Of a DNA stretch of 64,000 nucleotides, positions 34,901-41,709 are shown in pieces. A program made the translations under genes and the position numbers. Source of the DNA: Bacteroidota bacterium (lineage in GTDB: Bacteria; Bacteroidota; Bacteroidia; B-17B0; Aurantibacillaceae). The notes beneath the pieces were generated by a model that saw nothing but the letters and a program-made list of their open reading frames with translations, did not search any database and had not been told where the DNA came from. The stretch spans positions 62,001 to 126,000 of the forward strand of contig JAFDXR010000011.1 of the NCBI GenBank assembly GCA_018267825.1, given 5' to 3'. Position 1 is the first letter of the stretch. Each line of letters begins with the position of its first letter.

Positions 34901-35600
34901 TGAAGAAGACAATAAGTGCAATGAAAAATAAAATAACGGCTGTGATGGCACACAGAAAAGCAGCCAGTTCGACCTGTTTGCTCCGGTAAACCCCATTTTT
35001 ATTGACAACCTCAAACAATGGCATGCCGGTGTATGATCTGACGGCATGGGGCAGATAATTGATCGGTTCTTTTATATCCGTATTTTCCGGAAGCCCCAGC
35101 CAGCGTTCAAACCGATTAAGAAGGTATTTGTTTTCGATATCGTATTCCTCCTTGATGGCGATCAGGGCTGCACCAGAGTAGTGCGGGTTCATACTGTCTT
35201 TCTGGCGTATGAACTCAAACCAACCATTCCGGAGCTTTATAATCTGAATATCCCGTTCATTGGTATATGCATTGAGGTCGACGGCGGCATGGTTATCAGA
35301 CCAAAAACACAAACTATCATTCTGGTAAGCCAGGATAACGATTCCTTCACGCTTATACAGATCCGTAATGGACCCCTCATAGAGTGAAAACAATTTTTTT
35401 GGTGGTGTTTTCTTTAAAAACTTCGTCAGTAACCGGAGTCGGTCCTTGGCCAGTAATTCTTTGCGGTGCAGTACTTTTTCAGCATCTGCTACCAGCTCCA
35501 CCGTGGTTTTCACGTTCGAATTGCTGACCGCCCAAGACACAATGGCCAGAACCGTAGCAATAAAGAGCAGCCAAACGATATATTTCCGCTTATTTAACAC
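31941..35600 (-). CDS. NtrY-like membrane sensor histidine kinase
   Basis: The 1219-residue protein has many membrane helices in the N-terminal half, then extracytoplasmic sensing parts. A HAMP domain (NYLTKPLRLIQQQLS) is followed by the dimerisation/phosphoacceptor HEIKNPLTPMKLNIQHLQ and the ATPase boxes LTNLLRNAEQSIP, IHDNGTGIE and GTGLGLAM. That kinase core is of the NtrY type. No response regulator gene adjoins it, so its partner is elsewhere. The next gene, on the opposite strand, starts 75 bases away. Confidence 0.9.
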   Translation of the reverse strand: MLNKRKYIVWLLFIATVLAIVSWAVSNSNVKTTVELVADAEKVLHRKELLAKDRLRLLTKFLKKTPPKKLFSLYEGSITDLYKREGIVILAYQNDSLCFWSDNHAAVDLNAYTNERDIQIIKLRNGWFEFIRQKDSMNPHYSGAALIAIKEEYDIENKYLLNRFERWLGLPENTDIKEPINYLPHAVRSYTGMPLFEVVNKNGVYRSKQVELAAFLCAITAVILFFIALIVFFRHYYMNQALAMLLLTGFVFMLRAAMIWLHWPKVFYNTLLFDPSKFADANSFFYSSLGDILINSMVIFVLAVLVYRYFDTNNISKRLRYFTTLAGGVLIFYFSFKIMVLIRSLVVNSTISYNINELFDLSWYSIVAFISVCLLLFSFYVCVEKLIVLLIHEIASIRLILLIFFFSVIYIFLLHGMGYAYPETIWPFLFIAISFLLRKYKASYNFINVGLLIVVAAITTSYLFTRNEKRNTLDKYEAISYKLSDKQDIIAENEFEKISRNIKTDNKLKNLLNLLPLSAEHTEQRIRQINFSGYFDRYDVVISLFDEQCHPYFKSIRPEYMNEDYFQAQIDSGGIQTVSDDLFFIEENSPKVRYIAKIDIDDPGNPEKRYRLYAQFEPKQVSDLGSFPDLLIDRSLQNQLNLGNISYALYNKGRLISKYGDYNYTLFENKAYTDNQDPEVTHHVFKNEPATTVVITDKRNTAWYRFTSVSYFFVFFSTIVLLVIFLNTIIVNRRVFIRSLNTRIQFILVIIVVFSLAGVVIGTVSVVASQSEEKNKKELLAKSQNVVNELQQSIGLQDKLELNYRDYTSFVLKKLANLFGSDISVYDKEGRLFSTSRPIIYEQGMVSRFMNPMAFSAFIQEQPASYSLKENIGELNYLSAYVPFYNTNDQLIGYINLPYFSRQKDLEKELTAYLTTLINIYTILFACTTLIALVVSNYLTKPLRLIQQQLSNIGLGKYNDRLDWNTNDEIGDLVKEYNNMLAKLEASSELLARSERESAWREMAKQVAHEIKNPLTPMKLNIQHLQRVIELHPEDVNERVNKVANLLIEQIDTLTHIANEFSNFAKLPRATIEDINLCEVLRNVVELFRQDNQSDIELDAHEELFVLADREQLIRVFTNLLRNAEQSIPPGRKGRIRVHSITDGDNALISIHDNGTGIEEQHRAKIFTPNFTTKSAGTGLGLAMVKNIITSFNGTIWFETEVDKGTTFFIRLPIAKNVA

Positions 35601-35675
35601 AATAAATTACCAGCAATTTAATGATTTTTAATAGAATAATTATATTTGTAAGTTTAGAGTCTATTAATTAAATCT

Positions 35676-38372
35676 ATGAGTACACAAGCGGCAGCGGTAA
35701 AGCAACCCAAATTTGATGAGTTAAAAAATTCGTTCAAATTTTTCCCATTCATGAATCAGGTCCAGGCGTACCTGGTTCTGCTAATTCTTGGTGTTATTTT
35801 CAACATTACCTCCCTGCATAATGAGTATGCTCTCGATGATGGGATTATTATTCACCAGAATGAGTTCGTGCTTAAAGGCTCTAAAGGTATTGACAGTATC
35901 CTGACCCGTGATGCTTATCGTAGTTTTTACAAACGTATGAACGCCACCGATCAGCTGAGTGGTGGCCGTTACCGTCCATTGTCCGTTGTGAGTTTTGCTA
36001 TGGAGCAGGAATATTTACACCCATATAAGAACGGCGTATATGATGCTAAAACTGGCCCAAACACCTATAATTGTTGGGATCTAAACGGAAATGACAAGAA
36101 TGATCCTGAGGAAGATATCAATGAAGATGGTGTTTTCAACGAAGTGGACTGTCAGGTTAACGGGGCCACGCTTCGTCATGCTGTCAATATTTTCACATAC
36201 ATTATAGCAGTGTTACTTCTTTACATGTTTTTCAGTACCTGTATTTTTAAAGACGCACAAGATATTGCTTTCCTCTCTGCCCTGCTCTTCCTCATGCATC
36301 CGATGCATACAGAGGTTATAGCCAACGTCAAGAGCCGGGATGAAATCTTTTCATTGATTTTCATTTCACTCACTTTCTTTTTTTCATATAAGTATGTTGA
36401 CTATAAAAATTACTTCGGCAAACCAAGTTTTGCTCTTAATGGCTCCCCTGAAGTCAAGAAAATTCTTTTAGTGCTTGTATCAGCAGTTACACTTTTTCTT
36501 ATTTATTTCATGAGGCACGCAGGTTTCCTTGTGCTGCTGTCCTCGGTTGCGATTGGTGGCCTTATAATCTACAGATCTTATAACTCATTCATTCGGAATA
36601 AACAATACACCAAAATTGAGCTTTTATTCTGGGCCTTTCTTTCCTTTTTTTTAGCACTGTTGTCAAAAGAATACGCTATTATGCTGCTTATGTTGGTCCC
36701 ATTCTGCTTCTTTATTTTCAAAAAAGTAGAGTTGGATCTGAAGAACATTGTTATTTGGGGGATACTTCTCGGTGTTTGTTTAGCTCCTGGTATATACACT
36801 AAAAACATATTTTATGGCCTTCTTGGGGCCGGCGCTTTTATGATTGCATTACATATGAAAGCTCCAAAGGACATTGTTGACCTTTTTTCTCCTTTTGTTC
36901 TTTTTTTAGTTTCTGCCGTTCTGATGCTTTACATGAAAGCCAATAAAACAGGCCCTAGACCAAAAGATTACTTTGTTGCTCTTCCATTTATCTTTGGTGG
37001 TGTTATTTTCCTGGCATACTTTAAAATTATTAAAAGTCACAATCTATACTCACTAATGATTTTCATGTATTCTGCCTTCCTTTTTTACTGGGCTATGCGT
37101 TTAACCGCCGTTGTTATCAAGCCATCGGTACCTGATACCGAGATTCTGAATAACCCGTACCTGCTTGCCACCGGCGAGGAAAAATGGGCTTCCAAAATAT
37201 ATGTCTTATTCAAGTACCTGCGCTTATTGGTATTCCCTCATCCTTTATCATCTGACTACTCATACAACACTATTGAGTATCGCCATTTCAGCAGTCCTGA
37301 CTTCCTGTTCTCACTGGCGCTTCACCTGGCACTCGGTGCATTAACCGTATACCTGTTTATTAAACGTCATGTCTTAGGCTTTGCGTTGCTTGTATATTTT
37401 GCATTTCTGATGATGATCGGCAACATCCTGATGGATATCGGTGCTACTATGGGTGAACGTCTGATTTTCCACTCATCTATTGGTTTTGCCATTGCGGTGG
37501 CATGGCTCCTGATCAAGGGACTTGACAAACTGCCATCACTCAATTTCAATGTGCGCCGGGCTGGCCTCATTCTTTTACTGGCCGGAGCGGGATTCCTTTA
37601 CGGCTGCAAATACTGGGAACGTAACTGGGATTGGAAAAATGACATTACACTCTTCATTAAAGATGCCAATACAGTACCGAACAGTGTGCTCGTGCTTGGT
37701 AATGCCGGCGCACGTTGGGTAGACCTTGCAGATACGCGTTTCTTCAATGTGCCGCCAAACGACACGGTGAAGCCACCATTCAGCACCTTTAAAGATGAGA
37801 TGCTCAACATTACCATTTCCGACAAAGAATTGAAAAACGGATTAACCCGTGACAGTATTATTATTCCAAATACCACGGGCAACCAGCAGGGTCTCAACAG
37901 ACGTCAATTATGCCTTTACAAGGGTATTGGTTATCTGAAACACGCCACGCAGTTGCACCCACGCTATGTAAACGGTTACCTGAACCTCGGGCTTGCGTAC
38001 TACAAACTAAAACGTGACCGCGAAGCACTCTTCTACTGGAAACATGCCGAGCGCCTGTATCCAAATAACCCATACCTGAAAAACTATTACATTGTTTTCT
38101 ATAATGATCTGTTGGGTCGTGGTTATCAGAAAGCACAGCGTCAGCAACTCGACAGTGCGGTGTATGAGCTCAACAAATGCATTATCCTGGATAAACTTAA
38201 TCCGGAAGGCTGGTACCAGCTGGGCGGTGCTTATTACACCAAGAAAAACTACGCTGAGGCAAAACGTTGCTGGGAAGAGTGTATACGTCTTAACCCAAGC
38301 CATGCACAGGCCAAGCAAGGCCTTTCAACGATCGTAACAACAACCGTATCGATTCCGGTTGACAAAAAATAA
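35676..38372 (+). CDS. GT-C-like multi-spanning membrane protein with TPR tail
   Basis: The 898-residue protein has about a dozen membrane helices and an N-terminal loop with the acidic EYALDD motif typical of GT-C glycosyltransferases of the PMT/TMTC kind. Its C terminus carries three or more TPR units (RYVNGYLNLGLAYYKLKRD, GWYQLGGAYYTKKNYAEA). TMTC proteins transfer mannose to proteins. A bacterial substrate cannot be named. Inside the first loop, around residues 135-160, is an acidic calcium-loop-like stretch (see findings). Confidence 0.75.
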   Translation: MSTQAAAVKQPKFDELKNSFKFFPFMNQVQAYLVLLILGVIFNITSLHNEYALDDGIIIHQNEFVLKGSKGIDSILTRDAYRSFYKRMNATDQLSGGRYRPLSVVSFAMEQEYLHPYKNGVYDAKTGPNTYNCWDLNGNDKNDPEEDINEDGVFNEVDCQVNGATLRHAVNIFTYIIAVLLLYMFFSTCIFKDAQDIAFLSALLFLMHPMHTEVIANVKSRDEIFSLIFISLTFFFSYKYVDYKNYFGKPSFALNGSPEVKKILLVLVSAVTLFLIYFMRHAGFLVLLSSVAIGGLIIYRSYNSFIRNKQYTKIELLFWAFLSFFLALLSKEYAIMLLMLVPFCFFIFKKVELDLKNIVIWGILLGVCLAPGIYTKNIFYGLLGAGAFMIALHMKAPKDIVDLFSPFVLFLVSAVLMLYMKANKTGPRPKDYFVALPFIFGGVIFLAYFKIIKSHNLYSLMIFMYSAFLFYWAMRLTAVVIKPSVPDTEILNNPYLLATGEEKWASKIYVLFKYLRLLVFPHPLSSDYSYNTIEYRHFSSPDFLFSLALHLALGALTVYLFIKRHVLGFALLVYFAFLMMIGNILMDIGATMGERLIFHSSIGFAIAVAWLLIKGLDKLPSLNFNVRRAGLILLLAGAGFLYGCKYWERNWDWKNDITLFIKDANTVPNSVLVLGNAGARWVDLADTRFFNVPPNDTVKPPFSTFKDEMLNITISDKELKNGLTRDSIIIPNTTGNQQGLNRRQLCLYKGIGYLKHATQLHPRYVNGYLNLGLAYYKLKRDREALFYWKHAERLYPNNPYLKNYYIVFYNDLLGRGYQKAQRQQLDSAVYELNKCIILDKLNPEGWYQLGGAYYTKKNYAEAKRCWEECIRLNPSHAQAKQGLSTIVTTTVSIPVDKK

Positions 38373-38390
38373 TCTGCTGATTTTTCACAC

Positions 38391-38422
38391 AAAAAAGGCT
38401 GCACCGGTGTGCAGCCTTTTTT
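38391..38422. terminator. Bidirectional intrinsic terminator
   Basis: AAAAAAGGCTGCAC and GTGCAGCCTTTTTT form a perfect stem around CGGT. It separates the GT-C/TPR gene from convergent recO. Confidence 0.88.
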
Positions 38423-38423
38423 A

Positions 38424-39146
38424 TTACTCGTAAAGCGTTTCCTGGAACACCCTGTATGATTTGAATTCCGGCAGACCCGGTACCTGCATCTTATAATAGG
38501 CCATCAGGCAATCGAGCAGTACCTGGCGTTCCTGGCGGAGAAAATGATTTTGATTACCGAGATCATGATCAAATAACCGCGCAAAGAGTTCAGAACAGGT
38601 CTCATCAAAACCCAATGGAAAACTCCGCGACATGGCATGGAATTTACCTTCGCGTGTATCAAAATATTTATCCTGTGTACTCCGGTTGTTGGTAGGATAA
38701 AAGCCCAGGTGCTTGGTAAGTTCAAACAGAAAAAATACATGCAGATCACTGTAACCCTGTTCTGCCACATCGAGCCATTGGTAAGCCCGTGTAATAAGCT
38801 GAAACAGGTCTTCGTTGCGCGATTGTTCTTTGATACATTTATACAGAACTTCATTCATAAACTGGGCGATGCTGAGTTTCAGAAAATCGACCGGTATATT
38901 CTGATATACGTAATAACACTTGGCTTCGACAAGCTGGTGTACTTCCTTGTTTTCTTTGAGCGACAATACAAGCTCAACCTGCGACAGGGGCTGGATTACA
39001 GCAGCGCGAACCCCGGAGCGTGGCGATTTGCCAACATTCACATTCAGGCTCAGCAAGCCAAAGTCTTTTGTATAGATTTTGGAAATAAGTTTTTTATCGG
39101 CGTATCTGACATTGTGAAGTACAATGCCTTCGGTGGTATAGAGCAT
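38424..39146 (-). CDS. recO: DNA repair protein RecO
   Basis: The 240-residue protein has the RecO OB-fold start (YTTEGIVLHNVRYADKKLI, then SLNVNV) and a helical rest with FELTKHLGFYP and the DxREGxF stretch typical of Bacteroidota RecO. It works with RecR and RecF to load RecA. The ATG at 39146 overlaps the stop of the PorZ-like gene as TAATG, so translation is coupled. A long upstream extension of the frame to 39293 would run back into PorZ and is rejected. Confidence 0.93.
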   Translation of the reverse strand: MLYTTEGIVLHNVRYADKKLISKIYTKDFGLLSLNVNVGKSPRSGVRAAVIQPLSQVELVLSLKENKEVHQLVEAKCYYVYQNIPVDFLKLSIAQFMNEVLYKCIKEQSRNEDLFQLITRAYQWLDVAEQGYSDLHVFFLFELTKHLGFYPTNNRSTQDKYFDTREGKFHAMSRSFPLGFDETCSELFARLFDHDLGNQNHFLRQERQVLLDCLMAYYKMQVPGLPEFKSYRVFQETLYE

Positions 39147-41494
39147 TAATTCACAACAAGCAATTTTGTAACAGCTGTTTTTGCACCATCTGATGAAGCA
39201 CAGTAGATTACATATACGCCGGAGGCTACACGTGTGCCGGAGAATGTTTTCAGATCCCATTCGATCTGACCGCCTTCTGATTTGGTCTCCCACACAAGGT
39301 TTCCGGCTACATCCGTTACTTTTACAATGGCTTCATCAATGAGTCCGGTAATGTATACATTGCTGTTATATCCAGGCCGGATCGGATTCGGATAAGCATG
39401 TACATTGGTAAAATCGTCAAAGCCCTTAATGATTACTGTACGATACGACTGAATGCCTTTGTCGGTAGCTATAAACACATCGCCTGTAGTCTCATCGGTT
39501 ACAATATCGCGTACGGTATTGGAGTAAAGCGGGCTGTTGTCAATGGCAAAGTGATAAATCTGTGTGAGACCATCCGGCGAAAAGCAATACACGCCTGAAC
39601 TTTGTGTTCCCACCCATTTCCGGTTGGCTCCGTCTACGGCAATAGCCGTTACAACTTCTGTCTGCAATAAGATCTGAACGTGCCCGTCCTGCTCAATCAG
39701 GATTTGCTGACTATCCCAGTTTCCACCGTTGAATACGTTTTCCGGATTATAAAACACGGCAATACCTTCGCCGGTTCCGACCCAGATATGCCCATCCTTA
39801 TCTTCGGCCATTGAATAAACATCATTTGTTGGCAGCGCCCCCGAGTTTTTTGCCACGGTTACCATTTTGGTATTGGAGTTGTTTGGCTGCGGGAAAGCCC
39901 CTGATCCTTTGTAGATCAGCATTCCTACACCACGTGGTAGTTGCAGCCAGGTCTGATCATTTTTATCAATAAGTATTTTCCCGGATGTAGGGTTGCTGGA
40001 AATAAAATTGGTGAAATCGAGTACACTCCATGTGCCATTCGGTTTAAGAATATTCAGGAATTTATTGTTGTGGCTGGCCGAAACCCATAGGTTTGAGTTC
40101 TTATCGAAAAGCAGGCCCCCGATGCGCACTACACCGGTTCCGTAAGCTCCCTGTAAAGAACTGTTTATCGTATTGTAAGCATGTACCACACTGTTGTTCC
40201 GCATTTCCAGAAGTCCGTTACCCCATGAGCCATAGGCCACATGGCGTTTATCATTGGGATCAACAGCCACACAGTTGATGTCGAGCATGGTATCTGTTAC
40301 AATCGGGTGTAATGTATTCCATTGTTTTTCCTGATATACATCTAAAGCTGTTTTCACATAACTGTTACTCCATTCGGGACCAAGGTCTGTTGGCGCTACA
40401 TACAGATAACCATCGTTGACATCGAGGTCGGCTGCAAAATTAGTTGAAGGCCCATTGACCGGAATAGCTGAATTGGGATCCGGGTATCCTCCCTTGGATT
40501 CTACAAGCCCATAGTTATTGTCGGCAATCCAGAACAGGTTGTAGTTTGGTGAGTGGTCCTCGTAAAACATATCATTGATAGATGGTGTTGCGAAGCCATA
40601 GTTTGTTACATATGACACCAGATTAGGCACTGTATTCTTAAGAAGCTTTAACCCGAAGTTGTCGACGAAAGCCGTTTTACTGTTATCATTGAAATTATAC
40701 ATCCGCCGGATGGTATAAGGGAATGAGGTCAGGGAGAATTTGGACCAGGCTGCACCATCGAATTGGTAAATGGTATCGGAAGGCGCCGTGGGTGATTGAT
40801 TGGATTTTATGAAGGCCGAGTAATTACAAAGTATGTCGGAGTTAAAAATGGAAATGCCATTGTAAGGGCCTACAGGCAAACCATTGACCTTATGCCAGTT
40901 TTGGTAATTGTTGAGCAGGGTATTGGTATTGGCATAATAGATTCCGGTTTCGGTGGCGGCCAGCAGAGAGGTATCGTTACTGGCAACCTGGTAAATAAAC
41001 ACATTGGAACCTCCATTCCCGATGTAATAGGTGTCTTTGATTTCCAGTTTATCAGTATCAAAAACAATGATCCCGAAACCGCAGGCCAGATAGGCATACT
41101 GGTTGTGGAAATACACCTCATTAATGACCTTGTTACCGGTAATAACTTTGCGTTTGATATCAGAAAAATTAATAATGGCGTCATTCTGAATGATATCGAT
41201 ATTGGCATTATCGTATATAATCATCAGGGTATTATTGTAGGGGTTATAGCGAAGGAGTTTTACGCCGATATCTGACAGGCCATTGATCTTGGTGAGTTTT
41301 TCGATGCTGTTGTCACTTACATGGTAACGGGCCAATCCGCTGCCATTGGAAACATAAACAAAACTACCCGCACGGGCTACACTATTGGCATAGTTGTAGC
41401 AGAGATGGTCGTTCCACTGACCCACTTTTACCTGGGCACGGGAAAGCACAGTCAGAAAAAGAAGAGGCAGAAAAAGACAAATTCTCAAAATCAT
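39146..41494 (-). CDS. porZ: PorZ-type beta-propeller protein of the type IX secretion system
   Basis: The 782-residue protein has a signal peptide ending LSRAQ, then a QVKVGQWNDHLCYN start shared by PorZ proteins. Two seven-bladed propeller-like regions follow (for example DGHIWVGTGEGIAVFYNPEN and RKWVGTQSSGVYCFS), and the protein ends with a T9SS-type sorting domain (AYPNPIRPGYNSNVYI to the end). PorZ is part of the attachment complex that anchors T9SS cargo. Length and layout match. The start is ATG 41494. The open frame runs further to 41638 through the tRNA gene, which is not coding. Confidence 0.85.
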   Translation of the reverse strand: MILRICLFLPLLFLTVLSRAQVKVGQWNDHLCYNYANSVARAGSFVYVSNGSGLARYHVSDNSIEKLTKINGLSDIGVKLLRYNPYNNTLMIIYDNANIDIIQNDAIINFSDIKRKVITGNKVINEVYFHNQYAYLACGFGIIVFDTDKLEIKDTYYIGNGGSNVFIYQVASNDTSLLAATETGIYYANTNTLLNNYQNWHKVNGLPVGPYNGISIFNSDILCNYSAFIKSNQSPTAPSDTIYQFDGAAWSKFSLTSFPYTIRRMYNFNDNSKTAFVDNFGLKLLKNTVPNLVSYVTNYGFATPSINDMFYEDHSPNYNLFWIADNNYGLVESKGGYPDPNSAIPVNGPSTNFAADLDVNDGYLYVAPTDLGPEWSNSYVKTALDVYQEKQWNTLHPIVTDTMLDINCVAVDPNDKRHVAYGSWGNGLLEMRNNSVVHAYNTINSSLQGAYGTGVVRIGGLLFDKNSNLWVSASHNNKFLNILKPNGTWSVLDFTNFISSNPTSGKILIDKNDQTWLQLPRGVGMLIYKGSGAFPQPNNSNTKMVTVAKNSGALPTNDVYSMAEDKDGHIWVGTGEGIAVFYNPENVFNGGNWDSQQILIEQDGHVQILLQTEVVTAIAVDGANRKWVGTQSSGVYCFSPDGLTQIYHFAIDNSPLYSNTVRDIVTDETTGDVFIATDKGIQSYRTVIIKGFDDFTNVHAYPNPIRPGYNSNVYITGLIDEAIVKVTDVAGNLVWETKSEGGQIEWDLKTFSGTRVASGVYVIYCASSDGAKTAVTKLLVVN

Positions 41495-41538
41495 GGTATA
41501 ATAACTCAAAATTCCCTGAAATATTGCTCTAATATACC

Positions 41539-41546
41539 TATTTTTG
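41539..41546 (+). promoter_or_regulatory. Promoter -7 box of the tRNA-Arg gene
   Basis: TATTTTTG matches TAnnTTTG and lies ten bases before the first tRNA base. No -33 TTTG was found at the usual distance. Confidence 0.5.
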
Positions 41547-41556
41547 CCGGATAATT

Positions 41557-41630
41557 GGCTCCGTAGTTCAACTGGATAGAATGACAGATTCCGGTTCTGT
41601 TGGTTGGAGGTTCGAATCCTCTCGGAGTCA
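41557..41630 (+). tRNA. tRNA-Arg(CCG)
   Basis: The 74-base cloverleaf has acceptor stem GGCTCCG with CGGAGTC (one G-U), an anticodon stem ACAGA/TCTGT around the loop TTCCGGT, and a T arm GGAGG-TTCGAAT-CCTCT. The anticodon CCG reads the arginine codon CGG. The discriminator base is A, and CCA is not encoded. It sits alone between two genes on the opposite strand. Confidence 0.94.
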
Positions 41631-41640
41631 CTAAACAATG

Positions 41641-41667
41641 AAGGTCTGGAGATTTCCAGGCCTTTTT
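41641..41667 (+). terminator. Terminator of the tRNA gene
   Basis: AAGGTCTGG pairs with CCAGGCCTT (one G-U) and is followed by five T's, ten bases after the tRNA. Confidence 0.75.
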
Positions 41668-41687
41668 AATCTTGTCAGAAAGTATAA

Positions 41688-41704
41688 AACCGGCTTAGCC
41701 GGTT
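41688..41704 (-). terminator. Terminator of the histidine kinase gene
   Basis: AACCGGC and GCCGGTT form a seven-bp stem around TTA. On the minus strand it lies five bases after the stop of the LytS-like kinase, and a TTTATAC tail follows. Confidence 0.6.
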
Positions 41705-41709
41705 ATTCT

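Noticed and set aside
39147-39293. N-terminal extension of RecO
   Set aside because: It overlaps the end of the PorZ-like gene in another frame and lacks RecO similarity. ATG 39146 begins the normal RecO sequence.
41495-41638. N-terminal extension of the PorZ-like frame
   Set aside because: It would translate through the tRNA-Arg gene on the opposite strand. ATG 41494 begins a good signal peptide.
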